From DASQFQ01 sp963722815 (GTDB lineage Bacteria > Actinomycetota > Thermoleophilia > Solirubrobacterales > Solirubrobacteraceae), in NCBI GenBank assembly GCA_963722815.1, contig CAVROM010000003.1, positions 992,001 to 1,056,000 on the forward strand: a stretch of DNA of 64,000 bases, written 5' to 3'. The position numbers were made by a program, and so were the translations under genes. The stretch's first letter is position 1. Each line of letters begins with the position of its first letter. This document shows positions 1 through 12,185 of this stretch, one piece after another. The notes beneath the pieces are model-generated. The model made no database searches. It saw only the letters and a list, made by a program, of their open reading frames with translations, and was not told where the DNA came from.

Positions 1-1272
1 AGCGGCACAGCTCGTGCGCCGCGTCGGGCGGCTCGCCGTGCCGGGCGGTCGCGCGGCGGCCGAACAGCTCGACGGCGTCGGCGAGCGCGAGCGGCGCGAG
101 CTCGAGCACGGCCTCGCCGTCGACGCCGAGCGGCACCTGGCTGGTGCACAGGATCCGCAGGCCGGGGGCGGCGTCGAGCAGGCGGACCGCGAGCGCCGCG
201 GCCGCGTCGAGGACGTGCTCGCAGTTGTCGAGGATGAGGATCGCCGCGGTGCTCCGGAGGCGCTCGAGCAGCGCCGCCTCGCCGCCGGCGACGTCGAGCG
301 CGGCGATCACCGTGTCGAGCACCTCGTCGGGCGTCGTCGCGGACTCGAGCCGGACCAGCCAGACGCCGCCGGGCAGCGTGCGCCCGGTCGCGATCGCGAG
401 CGCGGTCTTGCCGATCCCGCCCGGCCCGACGACTCGACGAGCCGGCTCGCCTCGAGCAGACGCGCGACGGCGGCGATCTCCGTGTCGCGCCCGACGAGCT
501 CGGCCGCCAGCGACGGCAGGTTGCCGGCGCGGCGGGCGCAGTGCGGGGTCGTGCTCGAGCATCTGCCGCTCGAGCTGCCGCAGCCGCGGGCCGGGCTCGA
601 GCCCGAGCTCGTCGCCCAGCTGCGCCCGGACGCGCTGATAGGCGGCGAGCGCGTCGGCCTGGCGCCCGGCGCGGTACAGCGCGGTGATCAGCAGCTCCCA
701 CAGACCTTCCCGGAACGGGTCGGCCGCGACGGCCGCCTCCAGCTCGCCGATCACGTCGCCCTCCCCGAGCCGCACGCGGGCCGAGAACTGGGTCTCGACC
801 AGCTGCATGCGCGCCTCGTCGAGCCGGCCCGGTGTGGCTGCGGCCCAGTCGCCGGCCGCGGGCAGCAGCTCGCCGCGGAAGCGCGCCAGCGCCGACGCGC
901 ACAGCTCGGCGGCGGCACGGGTCGTCGCCGGCGTCGAGCCGCTGCGCCGCGGTGGCGGCGTCGGCGAGCATGGCGAGCGCGTCGACCGTCGCCGGGTCGA
1001 CGCGAGCGCGTAGCCGCCGTCTCCGCTGACGATCGCGTCCGGATCGCCGAGCGCGCGGCGGAGCCTCGCGACCTTCGACTGCAGCGTGTTGCGGCGGGTG
1101 TTGATCGGCGTCGGCGCCCCACAGGTCGTCGACGAGCCGCTCGGCGCGCACGAGCACCCCGGCCTCGAGCGCGAGGCGCACCAGCAGCTCGGCGGTCTTG
1201 CCGCCCGGCACCGGGACGGCTCCGGCCGTCGCGGCTGACCTCGACCGGGCCCAGCACCGAGATCTGGAGCAC
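1..1272 (-). CDS. SARP/AfsR-type transcriptional regulator with ATPase domain (partial, frameshifted)
   Basis: Transcriptional activator running off the left edge. The protein begins MLQISVLGPVEV from a GTG, the usual start of SARP DNA-binding domains. It continues across several one-base frame changes through a winged-helix segment (INTRRNTLQSKVARLRRALG), a bacterial transcriptional activation (BTAD) helical domain, and a P-loop ATPase part with GGIGKTALAIA and ILILDNCEHVLDAA. Family members use ATP binding to gate DNA binding and often switch on neighbouring metabolite or resistance genes. It is divergent from the efflux/UvrA-like unit at 1331-6512, separated by 58 bp, so that unit is a natural target (inference). 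At least four frame changes lie in 450-1220, most likely sequence errors. Confidence 0.8.
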
Positions 1273-1330
1273 CTGCGCGAGTCTATGGCGGTGTCAGCGC
1301 CGTGTCAGCGCCCTGCTCCACGGTTGCCGC

Positions 1331-1663
1331 ATGCCGCCCCCCGAACAGCTGATCCACCGACTCGCCGCCGGCGACGCCGAGGCGATCGCGGCGATCGTCG
1401 AGGCGTCGCGCACCAGCGACGACCCGACGATCCTCGTCGCCGCGGCGCTCTTCGCCCCCGACGGCGACGGCCTGCTCGCGCGCGCCGGAGCCGTCGCCGC
1501 GACCACGCGCGACCGCCAGCTCGTGGCGATCGCCGGCGCGCACCTGAGCGGCCGCACCGACCTCGTCGACGCGCTTGCGCGCGACCACCTCGTCGACCAC
1601 CCCGACAACGTCCTCGTCGCCTGGATCGCCGGCGCGAGCCAATCCACGAAGGAGCGGGCATGA
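1331..1663 (+). CDS. Small hypothetical protein, first gene of the efflux unit
   Basis: A 110-residue soluble protein with no motif I can name. It is alpha-helical and rich in Ala, Asp and Arg. The segment RTDLVDALARDHLVDHPDN has the look of one TPR-like helical pair, but that is only an impression. The ATG at 1331 is the first sensible start after the regulator's divergent start. Its TGA overlaps the ATG of the DUF4386 gene in ATGA, so the two are translationally coupled and probably share an operon under control of the SARP regulator. Confidence 0.5.
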   Translation: MPPPEQLIHRLAAGDAEAIAAIVEASRTSDDPTILVAAALFAPDGDGLLARAGAVAATTRDRQLVAIAGAHLSGRTDLVDALARDHLVDHPDNVLVAWIAGASQSTKERA

Positions 1664-2327
1664 ACCCCAAGCTCACCGCCTCCCTGCTGATCCTCGCCGC
1701 GGTGCTGGCCAACGTCGGCTTCACCGCGCTCGGCTCGATCTTCAACTACCCCGACGTGCTCGACGAGCCGGCGGGCAAGGTGCTCGCCGCCTTCCGCGCG
1801 CACGAGTCCGCGGTCAGCGCGTGGTTCGCCGTGCTGGCGCTCTCCGCTGCGCTGCTGGCGCCGATCGCGATCGGCGTCGGGCGGCTCTCCTCCGAGCGCG
1901 CGATGCGCATCGCGGTGCGGGTCGGCATCGCCGCGGCCGTCGTGCAGGTCATCGGCCTGCTGCGCTGGCCGATCCTGGTTCCCGGCTACGCGGCCGACGG
2001 CAACACGAGCGCGTTCAGCACGGCGAGCGACATCCTCGGCACCGCCATCGGCGAGACCGTCGGCTACCTGCTCACCGCCACGTGGACGGCGTTCGTCGTG
2101 ATCGCGCTCGGGCGGCGCTACGCCGGGCGCTGGTTCCAGGTGCTCGGCCTGGTGTCCGCTGCGCTCGTGCTGTCGGCGTGCTCTCGCCGCTCGGATTGCC
2201 GGTGATCGACACCGCCAACTTCTTCGGCTACGTGCTGTGGAGCGTGTGGCTGATCGCCTTCGGCGTCGTGATTCTGGTCCACGAGCGCCGCGCCGGCGCG
2301 CTCAGCCCCGCGGCGGTGACTTCGTGA
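1660..2327 (+). CDS. DUF4386-type integral membrane protein (one frameshift)
   Basis: Polytopic membrane protein of about 222 residues with six predicted hydrophobic spans: [20 protein letters not shown] near residue 5, then around 45, 75, 130, 160 and 190. The arrangement matches DUF4386 proteins, which have no established biochemical role. The reading frame changes near 2175 (after ALVLSA) and continues as [19 protein letters not shown] to a TGA at 2327. The start ATG overlaps the upstream stop, and the stop overlaps the GTG of the efflux pump (GTGA). The tight coupling suggests it works with the pump, possibly as an accessory membrane protein (inference). Confidence 0.72.
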
Positions 2328-3767
2328 GCCGCGCCCGCGACCGCTGGCTCGCGCTCGGGGTGCTGTGCGCGAGCCTGCTGGCGATCGTCGTCGACAACAC
2401 GATCGTCAACGTCGCGCTGCCGACGCTCGTGCGCGACCTGGGGGCAGACATCAGCGAGCTCCAGTGGGTCGTCGACGCGTACACGCTCGTGTTCGCGGGG
2501 CTGCTGCTGGTGGCCGGCGCGCTCGGGCGACCGCTACGGGCGCAAGCGCACGCTGCTCGCGGGGCTGGCGGTGTTCGGCGCGGCCTCCGCGGCGGCCGCC
2601 TACGCCGGCGGCGTCGACGCGCTGATCGCGGCGCGAGCCGTGATGGGCGCGGGCGCCGCGTTCATCATGCCCGCGACGCTCTCGCTCCTGGTCAGCGTGT
2701 TCACGGACGAGCGCGAGCGCGCGACCGCGATCGGCATCTGGGCGGCGACCGCGGGCCTCGGCGTCGCGCTCGGCCCGGTCGTCGGCGGCTTCCTGCTCGA
2801 CCACTTCTGGTGGGGCTCGATCTTCATCGTCAACGTCCCGCTCACCGCGCTCGCGCTGGTGGCCGGGGTGAGGCTCATCCCGGAGTCGCGCGACCCGGTC
2901 GCGCGGCGGATCGACTGGCCGGGCGCTGCCCTCTCCGTCGCGGGTCTGGTCGCCTTGGTGTGGGCGATCATCGAGGCGCCGTCCGAGGGCTGGACGGCGG
3001 CTCCGGTGCTCGCCGCCGGCGCGCTCGGAGCGGCCGCGCTGACCGCGTTCGTGGTGCGCCAGCGCCGGATCGCGGAGCCGCTGCTCGACGTCCGCCTGTT
3101 CAACAACCCGCGCTTCACCGCCGCGAGCAGCACGATCATGGTGCTGTTCTTCGCGCTCTTCGGCTTCCTGTTCCTGTCGACGCAGTACCTCCAGTTCGTG
3201 CTCGGCTACTCGCCGTCGGCCGCGGGCGTGCGCGTGCTGCCCTACGCGGGGGCGATGATCGTGTGCGCGCCGCTCTCCGCGCGGCTGGTCGCGAGCCTTG
3301 GCACCAAGCGGGTCGCGACCGCCGGGATGCTCCTGTTCGCGGCCGGTCTGGCGGTGGCGGCGAGCATCAGCACGAGCAGCGGCTACGGGCGGCTCGCGGT
3401 CGCGTTCCTTTTGATGGGCGCCGGGATGGGGCTGGCGGGCGCTCCGGCCACCGAGTCGATCATGGGCTCGCTCCCCCCGGAGCGGGCGAACATCGGGTCG
3501 GCCGTCAACGACACGACGCGCGAGCTCGGCGGGGCGCTCGGCGTCGCCGTCGTGGGCAGCGTCGCGTCCTCGCTCATCACGGGCCAGCTGGCCGACGGCG
3601 TCCCGGCGCGCGACGCGTTCGTCCACGCGCTCGCGCGCGGGTCGCTCGTGGTCGCCGGCGCCGCGCTGCTCGGGGCCCTGATCGCCTGGCGCCACCTGCC
3701 CGCCGTGGCGAGGACTGATACTCCTGAGGAGCCGGTGTCGATTTCCGGGAGTCCCGTTCGTCTTTAG
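2324..3767 (+). CDS. DHA2-family (EmrB/QacA) MFS drug:H+ antiporter (one frameshift)
   Basis: Multidrug efflux pump of the inner membrane, about 480 residues with 14 hydrophobic spans expected for DHA2. The N-terminus carries the helix 1 signature [17 protein letters not shown] followed by [17 protein letters not shown]. An extra base near 2527 breaks the loop motif, which would read GDRYGRKRT. The frame resumes with the antiporter motif C region [20 protein letters not shown]. Ends at 3767. The GTG start overlaps the preceding stop. It sits before a VOC protein and a UvrA-like ABC protein, so export of a DNA-active or other toxic compound is plausible. Confidence 0.85.
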
Positions 3768-3815
3768 CCCGAACGAGACAACCGGGTCGCAGACCCACGA
3801 GCTTCAGGAGTGATC

Positions 3816-4144
3816 ATGAGCGGGATCAAAGTCGTGTTGCACCCCGTGTCCGACCTCGCGGCGGCCAAGCCCGTGTACACCGCGCTGCTCGGCGCCCCGC
3901 CGCAGCACGACGCCGAGTACTACGTCGGCTACGACGTGGAGGGCGGCCAGCACGTCGGGCTCGTGCCCGGGGGCGAGGGCGCGCCGGTGGCGTACTGGGA
4001 GGTCGACGACATCGAGGCGAAGCTGGCCGAGGTGACCGCCGCGGGCGGCAGCGTCGCCGAAGCCGCGCACGAGGTGGGCGGCGGCCGGCAGGTGGCCACC
4101 TTCACCGACCCCGACGGCAACGTCGTCGGGCTCGTGCAGGATCG

Positions 4145-4148
<4 letters not shown>
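3816..4148 (+). CDS. VOC-fold (glyoxalase/bleomycin-resistance superfamily) protein
   Basis: A 110-residue single-domain VOC protein. Features are the betaalphabetabetabeta start KVVLHPVSDLAAAKPVYTAL, a central AYWEVDDIEAKL segment and the closing TFTDPDGNVVGLVQ typical of the fold. Family members bind a metal or sequester a drug; the substrate cannot be read from sequence. CAGGAG at 3805-3810 lies 5 nt before the ATG at 3816, which decides this start over a GTG at 3810. The stop overlaps the ATG of the UvrA-like gene. A small inverted repeat (3784-3796) lies upstream of the ribosome site. Confidence 0.85.
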
Positions 4149-6508
<2,360 letters not shown>

Positions 6509-6512
<4 letters not shown>

Positions 6513-7525
6513 CGGCGGCGGAGGGACGGCTCGAGGACCTGCTCGCCGTAGCTGGTGTCGGCGGGGTTGAGGTTGACGCCGGGCTTGACGATCTCGTCGA
6601 TGCGGTCGAGGACGGCCGCGTCGAGGGTCGCGCCGGCCGCGGGCAGCTGGCTCTCGAGCTGCTCCATCGTGCGCGGGCCGATGATCGCGCAGGTGACGCC
6701 CGGGTGGTTGACGACGAACGCGATCGCCAGCTCGATCATGGTCAGGCCGGCGTCGTCGGCGACCTTGGCGAGCTGCTCCACGGCCTGCAGCTTGAGCTGG
6801 TTCTCGGGCAGCTCCATGTCGAAGCGCGCGGCGAGCCGCTGCCGCGCCGGCGAGGTCGGCGAGCTGTCGGCGCTCCAGCTGCCGGAGAGCCAGCCGCCGG
6901 CGAGCGGGCTGTAGGTGAGGATGCCCATGCCGTGACGCTGCGCGGTGGGCAGCACGTCGAGCTCGATGCTCCGGGTCAGCAGCGAGTACGGCGGCTGCTC
7001 GGTGCGGAAGCGCTCCAGCCCGCGCTCGCGCGCGGCCCACTGGGCCTCGACGATCTGGCTGCCCGAGTACGAGGACGAGCCGATGGAGCGGACCTTGCCC
7101 TGCTGGACGAGGCCGGTCAGCGCGGCGAGCGTCTCCTCGACGTCGACGGCCGGATCGGGGCGGTGCACCTGGTAGAGGTCGATGTGGTCGGTGCCGAGCC
7201 GCCGCAGCGAGTCCTCGACCGCCCGGACGATCCAGCGCCGCGACCCGCCGCGCCGGTTGGGGTCCTCACCCATCGGCATGAAGAACTTGGTCGCCAGCAC
7301 GACGTCGTCGCGCCGGCCCTTCAGCGCCTTCCCGACGATCTCCTCCGACTCACCGTCCGAGTACACGTCGGCGGAATCGACGAAGTTCACGCCGGCGTCG
7401 AGGGCGGCGTGGATGACGCGGATCGAGTCGTCGTGGTCCTCGTTGCCCCAGGCGCCGAACATCATCGTGCCGAGGCAGAGCTTCGAGACCTGGACGCCGG
7501 TGCGTCCGAGCGGGCGGTACTCCAT
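6509..7525 (-). CDS. Aldo/keto reductase, YhdN/Tas-like
   Basis: Intact 338-residue NAD(P)H-dependent aldo/keto reductase with a (beta/alpha)8 fold. The catalytic tetrad is visible as the Asp and Tyr in NFVDSADVYSDG, Lys in VLATKFFMP and His in LYQVHRPDPA. The C-terminal cofactor-binding part reads CAIIGPRTMEQLESQ. The ATG at 7525 is preceded by AAGGAGGA (complement at 7530-7537), so the longer upstream extension is not used. Its stop overlaps the stop of the UvrA-like gene tail-to-tail. It is divergent from the cupin gene. Substrate is unknown; relatives act on small aldehydes and sugars. Confidence 0.88.
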
Positions 7526-7619
7526 CGGTGCACTCCTCCTTCGCAGTTCGTCGCCCCGACGGTAGAGCGCGCGCACGGTCGATGGGGGACCCTGTCGGTA
7601 CCCCCCGAAGGAGGACAGC

Positions 7620-8032
7620 GTGCAGATCACCCGCAGCAGCATCGAGACCATGAAGGGCCCCGCCGACTGGTTCACCGGCGACGTCTACGTCGACACCATC
7701 GCGGCGCCGTCACCGCCCGCGCGCGTCGCGGCGGCGCTCGTCCACTTCACGCCCGGCGCCCGCACCGCGTGGCACACCCACCCGCTCGGCCAGACGATCT
7801 TCGTCACCGAGGGCGTCGGGCGCGTGCCAGCGCGAGGGCGGGCCGGTCGAGACCATCCGCCCCGGCGATCGCGTGTTCTTCGAGCCCGGCGAGAACCACT
7901 GGCACGGCGCCGACCGCCGACCGCTTCATGGTCCACGTCGCCATGCAGGAGGCCGACGACAGCGGGAGCCCCGTCGCGTGGGGCGAGCACGTGACCGACG
8001 AGGAGTACGGCGCCGGCGGTCCCGGATCGTGA
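7620..8032 (+). CDS. Cupin protein similar to (R)-mandelonitrile-lyase-type cupins (two frameshifts)
   Basis: Small single-domain cupin of about 137 residues. The N-terminus ([15 protein letters not shown]) and metal motif region [19 protein letters not shown] match cupins annotated as (R)-mandelonitrile lyase or carboxymuconolactone-type proteins. The second cupin motif [17 protein letters not shown] is in another frame because of one-base changes near 7830 and 7912. The end reads [24 protein letters not shown] at 7611-7616 sets the GTG start at 7620. Metal ligands are the two His of HTH and the later His of HWH. The physiological substrate is not known. Confidence 0.78.
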
Positions 8033-8048
8033 CGGTCCCGGATCGTGA
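8017..8048. repeat. Exact 16-bp tandem duplication at the cupin stop
   Basis: CGGTCCCGGATCGTGA occurs twice in direct tandem, at 8017-8032 and 8033-8048. The first copy ends exactly with the cupin gene's TGA, so the second copy is a duplicated 3' end. It looks like a slippage duplication in the space between two convergent genes and has no visible function. Confidence 0.8.
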
Positions 8049-8081
8049 GCGAGACGCGCGTCGTCGGCCGCGACCGGGTGC

Positions 8082-9092
8082 TCACGACGCCGGCGCGCTG
8101 CTCTCCCGCATGATCAGCTGCGGCGTGATCGTCGCGCGCATGACCGGCTCGCCCGCGCCGTCGATCGCGTCGAGCACCATGTGCACGCTGCGGCGGCCGA
8201 TCTCCTCGAAGTCCTGGCGGACGGTGGTGAGCGGCGGCGTCAGGTAGCGCGCGAACGGGACGTCGTCGAAGCCGACGACGCTGACGTCCCGCGGGACGGC
8301 GCGCCCCGCCTCGAACATCGCGCGCATGACGCCGAGCGCCATCTCGTCGTTGGCCGCGAACACCGCGGTCACGTCGCGGTCGCGGGCGAGCCGGTGGCCG
8401 AGGACGTGCCCCGAGCGCACGCTCCAGTCGCCGGACAGCGGGGGCGCCGCCGCGATCCCGGCCGACTCCAGCGCGGTGCGCCAGCCCTCGATGCGCCGCC
8501 GCGCCGGCGACCAGTCCTCCGGCCCGGCGACGTGCGCGACGTTGCGGTGGCCGAGCTCGAGCAGCGCCTGCGTGGCCGCCGCCGCGCCCGCCGCCTGGTC
8601 CAGCGCGACGACCGGCACGCTGACATCGAGCGTGTCCTCGACCGCGACGAGCGGCACATCGATCAGGCGACGGTCGAGCTCGTGCGTGATCCCGTCCTGC
8701 GCGGCGCTGAGGAGGATGCCCTCGACGCTCTGCCGCTGCAGGTTCTCGAGCGCGTGCAGCACGGAGCCGCGGTCGAGCGAGCCGATCCGCGCGACGCTCA
8801 CGAAGTACCCGCGCTCGTGCGCGGCGCGCTCGAGCCCGCGCAGGACGGAGACCGGCCCGAACGCGACCGAGTCGATGCTGATCACGCCCAGGGTCTTCGA
8901 GCGGCCGGTGACCAGCGCCTGCGCCGCGCTGTTCGGCCGGTAGTTCAGCTCCCGCATCGCGGTCAGCACGCGCTCGCGGGTGAGGCCGCCCACGTATCCG
9001 CGCGCGTTGACGACGCGCGAGACGGTCTGCTGCGAGACGCCGGCCAGCGTCGCCACGTCGCCCATCGTGGCCGCCCGGCGCTTCGTGCTCAT
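8082..9092 (-). CDS. LacI-family transcriptional repressor
   Basis: Intact 336-residue sugar-responsive repressor. The N-terminal helix-turn-helix and hinge are clear: [20 protein letters not shown], then [20 protein letters not shown]. The periplasmic-binding-protein-like effector domain follows, with [20 protein letters not shown] and [20 protein letters not shown] near the end, as in GalR/LacI members. A near-perfect LacI-type palindrome lies at 9144-9159, between this gene and the divergent IclR gene. It probably represses itself and the sugar island downstream, released by a galactoside or glucoside product (inference). Confidence 0.93.
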   Translation of the reverse strand: MSTKRRAATMGDVATLAGVSQQTVSRVVNARGYVGGLTRERVLTAMRELNYRPNSAAQALVTGRSKTLGVISIDSVAFGPVSVLRGLERAAHERGYFVSVARIGSLDRGSVLHALENLQRQSVEGILLSAAQDGITHELDRRLIDVPLVAVEDTLDVSVPVVALDQAAGAAAATQALLELGHRNVAHVAGPEDWSPARRRIEGWRTALESAGIAAAPPLSGDWSVRSGHVLGHRLARDRDVTAVFAANDEMALGVMRAMFEAGRAVPRDVSVVGFDDVPFARYLTPPLTTVRQDFEEIGRRSVHMVLDAIDGAGEPVMRATITPQLIMRESSAPAS

Positions 9093-9131
9093 GGCGTATC
9101 GCGCCTCAGGAAAAGTGGCGCGAAATTCGGC

Positions 9132-9159
9132 TTGACCAGCCGCATGTTGGCGCTAACAT
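9132..9159 (+). promoter_or_regulatory. Promoter with overlapping LacI-type operator upstream of the IclR gene
   Basis: TTGACC at 9132-9137 and TAACAT at 9154-9159 are separated by 16 bp and would fire toward the IclR gene. The sequence ATGTTGGCGCTAACAT at 9144-9159 is a palindrome with one mismatched pair around a GCGC centre, the form typical of LacI/GalR operators. It covers the spacer and the whole -10 element. A bound repressor would block this promoter and could also act on the lacI-type gene, which starts at 9092. Confidence 0.6.
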
Positions 9160-9215
9160 ACTCCCTTCGGGGCTCCCTTGAGGGTGGGTGGTCCTGGATC
9201 GGAGGGGGAACGGGA

Positions 9216-9956
9216 ATGCTGAGTACGCTTGGCCGCGCCGCGCGGGTCCTCGACCTGTACAGCGTCGACGCTCCGGAGTGGGGCGCGACCGCGGTCGCGC
9301 AGGAGCTGCAGATCGCGAAGTCGCAGGCCCACGAGCTGCTCGTCAGCCTGTGCGTCGGCGGGCTCCTGCAGCGCGTCCGCAACGGGCGCTACCGGCTCGG
9401 CTGGCGCATCGTCGCCCTCAACGCCGTGCTCGTCGAGACCTCAGACCTGCTCCGGCTCGTCGCGCCCGAGCTGCGCGCGCTCGTCGGCCGCTACGGCGAG
9501 ACGGTGCACGTCGCCGTGTGGGACGGGCGACCGGTCTGCGTCGACGCGCGCTCAGGCCGGCTCAGCACGTCGATCCCGCCGTTCACGGTCGGCGCCGACG
9601 TGCCCGCGCACTCGACCGCGCTCGGCAAAGTTCTGCTCGCCGGCCGCCCTCGCGACGAGATCACGCGCTTCCTCTCGGAGGCGCCGGACGCCGAGGACAT
9701 CCAGGCCGGCCTCGGTCACGTCGCTGCCCAAGGGTTCGCGTACGAGGAGCAGGAGTACCGGCCGGGGACCTGCTCGGTCGCCGCGCCGATCGTCAATCGG
9801 GACTCGGGGGTCTTCGCGTCGATCGGCATGTCCGTCCCCGTCGATCGCTGGCGGCGCGGCCGGGTCGGCTACCGGAGCGCCGTGGTCGCGGTGGCGTCCC
9901 ATCTCGCGCGCTGCAGCGGTCAGCTGGGACCCGCCCCGAAACTGGTGCCCGCGTGA
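9216..9956 (+). CDS. IclR-family transcriptional regulator
   Basis: Intact 246-residue regulator. An N-terminal winged helix-turn-helix spans about residues 5-60 (STLGRAARVLDLYSVD, then GATAVAQELQIAKSQAHELL). A GAF-like effector-binding domain follows, with the usual RLVAPELRALVGRYGETVHV, ALGKVLLAG and CSVAAPIVNRDSGVFASIGM segments. The ATG at 9216 follows GGAGGGGGAACGGG. Family members sense small aromatic or sugar-acid metabolites. It lies 58 bp upstream of the GH42 gene and may control it through the inverted repeat at 9960-9973. Its own promoter is overlapped by the LacI-type operator. Confidence 0.92.
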   Translation: MLSTLGRAARVLDLYSVDAPEWGATAVAQELQIAKSQAHELLVSLCVGGLLQRVRNGRYRLGWRIVALNAVLVETSDLLRLVAPELRALVGRYGETVHVAVWDGRPVCVDARSGRLSTSIPPFTVGADVPAHSTALGKVLLAGRPRDEITRFLSEAPDAEDIQAGLGHVAAQGFAYEEQEYRPGTCSVAAPIVNRDSGVFASIGMSVPVDRWRRGRVGYRSAVVAVASHLARCSGQLGPAPKLVPA

Positions 9957-9959
9957 GGT

Positions 9960-9985
9960 TTCGGATAGCCGAACGGCCGTTGACA
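9960..9985 (+). promoter_or_regulatory. Candidate operator and -35 element upstream of GH42
   Basis: TTCGG-ATAG-CCGAA at 9960-9973 is a perfect 5-bp inverted repeat, followed by TTGACA at 9980-9985, a consensus -35 box. A matching -10 is weak (GGTGAT at 10003-10008). The position between the IclR gene and the GH42 operon makes it a candidate IclR binding site placed just upstream of the polymerase site. No experimental support. Confidence 0.35.
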
Positions 9986-10014
9986 GTGGTCGGGGCGTGT
10001 GGGGTGATCAGCGC

Positions 10015-12185
10015 GTGACCGCGCCCGCGGCGTCACGGCCGCGTCCCCGCTTGTCGAGGCTTCCTGCCCAGGTGCTCTACGGGGTGGCCTACTACGCGGA
10101 GTACCAGCCGTACGACCGCCTGGACCGCGACCTCGACCTGATGGTCGAGGCGGGGCTCAACGTGATCCGCGTCGGCGAGTCGGTGTGGTCGACGTGGGAA
10201 CCCGAGGACGGTCGCTTCGACCTCGACTGGCTGCAGCCGGTGCTCGACGGCGCCCACCGCGCGCGGCATCAACGTCATCCTCGGCACGCCGACCTACGCG
10301 ATGCCGCCGTGGCTCGCACGCAAGTACCCGGAGGTGCGTGCCGAACGCCGAACGGGGGAGAGGATCCCGTACGGGCACCGGCAGGACGCCGACTACTCCC
10401 ACCCGGCCTTCCGCTTCCACGCCGACCGGCTCGTCCGCGAGGTCGTCGGCCGCTATGTCGACCACCCGGCGATCATCGGCTACCAGGTCGACAACGAGCC
10501 GGGGATGGAGCTCTTCCACAACCGCGGCGCGTTCGAGACGTTCGTCGACCGGCTGCGCGAGCGCTACGGCGACGCCGGGACGCTCAGCGATCGCTGGGGC
10601 CTCGTCTACTGGTCGCACCGGCTCAGCCGCTGGGACGACCTGTGGGTGCCGGACGGCAACACCGTGCCTTCCTACGACTTGGCGTGGCGACGCTTCCAGT
10701 CGGAGTTGACGACCGAGTTCATCTCCGAGCAAGCTGCGCTCGTGAGGGAGATCGCGCGGCCGGACCAGTTCGTCACGACCTGCATGGCGCTGTCGCGCCC
10801 GGCCTTCGATCCCGCCGACCTCAACCGCGAGCTCGACATCGCCGCCGTCAACCCCTACTACGCGATGCAGGGCGCGCTCACGATGCCGGCGCCGCCGCCC
10901 GAGGCGGCACTGGGCACACCGCGCTGGACGCGGCAGACCGGCGCCTGGACGATCCACCTGCAGGCCGACCTGACGCGCGCCGCCCGCGACGAGCCGTTCC
11001 TCGTGACCGAGACGAACGCGACGTCGATCGGCGAGTCGCACTCGAACTTCCCGGCCTATGACGGCCAATGGCGCCAGGCGGCGTGGGCGCTCGTGGCCCG
11101 CGGCGCGCGCATGGTCGAGTACTGGCACTGGCACTCGAACCACTTCGGCCACGAGGCGTACTGGCTCGGCGTCCTCAACCACGACGGCGAGCCCGGGCGC
11201 TGCTACGACGAGGTCAAGCGGATCGCCGGCGAGTTCGACCGCGCCGGCGCGGCGGTGACCGACCTCGTCCCGGACGCCGACGCCGGGCTCCTGTACTCGC
11301 GCGAGAGCAAGTGGGCGATGGAGTTCCATCCCCCGCTCGCCGTCGAGGGGAGCCTCGAGCCCGACCCGGGCTCCTACGACCGGATCTTCGGCCGCTTCTA
11401 CGAAGGCCTGTTCGGCGCCGGCGTGCAGGCCGACGTCGTCTACACGCAGCATCTCGGCAGCGACGCCGACGCGCTCGTGGCGCGCTGGCCGGTGCTCGTC
11501 GTCCCCACGCTCTACGTCGCCGACGACATGCTGCTCGACCTGCTCGACGCCTACGCGCGCGCGGGCGGCCACCTCGTGCTCGGCTTCCGCAGCGGCTACG
11601 CCGACGACGAGGCGCGACCGCGCCCCGAGGTCATGCCGGGCCGGCTGCGCGAGGCCGTGGGCGCGAGCTACGGCGAGTACACGAACCTCGCCGTCCCGGT
11701 GCCGTTGCGGTCGGACGCGGGCTTCGACCTCCCCGGCGGTGCGGCCGCGACCGCATGGGCGGACGCGCTCGTGCCGGAGGGCGCCGAGACGCTCGTGGGC
11801 TACGACGACCCGCACCTCGGGCGCTGGGCGGCGGTCACCACCCACGAGCACGGCGGCGGGCGCGTGACCTATGTCGGCACGCTGCCGGACCGCTCGCTGG
11901 CCGTCGCGCTGGCGCGCTGGCTGCGGCCGGCGTCCGACGCCTGGGACGACCGGCCCGAGACCGTCACGGTCACGAGCGCGCGCAACCCCGCGGGGGGTCG
12001 ACTGCGCTTCGTGTCGAACTGGTCATGGGAGCCGACGAGCTTTGCGCTGCCGGTGGCGGCGCGGGACCTGCTGTCCGCGACAGATCTCGCGAGGGGCGAG
12101 CGTCTAGAGCTGACGAGCGTGGGATGTCCGGGTGCTGCTGGAGAGTTCCCGGGGGGGAAACAACGAGGAGGAGAGGTCACCGTGA
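10015..12185 (+). CDS. GH42 beta-galactosidase (two frameshifts)
   Basis: Cytoplasmic beta-galactosidase of about 720 residues acting on short beta-galactosides. The A domain begins LYGVAYYAEYQPYDRLDRD and carries the acid/base Glu in GYQVDNEPGMEL and the likely nucleophile Glu in FLVTETNATSIGES. The trimerisation domain (LVVPTLYVADDMLLDLLDA) and C-terminal beta domain follow. Frame changes lie near 10258 and near 12119; after the second, the protein ends DVRVLLESSRGGNNEEERSP at the TGA 12183-12185. The GTG start at 10015 is the first in frame after the IclR gene. The stop overlaps the GTG of the solute-binding protein, marking one operon for galactoside uptake and hydrolysis. Confidence 0.87.

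Noticed and set aside
14..1663. Long plus-strand open frame covering the regulator region.
   Set aside because: It is a mirror of the minus-strand SARP gene; only the last 110 codons, from 1331, look like a protein.
3755..3775. CGTTCG/CGAACG hairpin around the stop of the first DHA2 gene, possible terminator.
   Set aside because: Only 6 bp with a 9-nt loop, and the VOC gene 49 bp downstream appears to be in the same operon.
7530..7617. TCCTCCTTCG and CGAAGGAGGA form a 10-bp inverted repeat between the divergent aldo/keto reductase and cupin genes.
   Set aside because: Each arm is simply the ribosome-binding site of one gene plus two bases; symmetry follows from the divergent layout.
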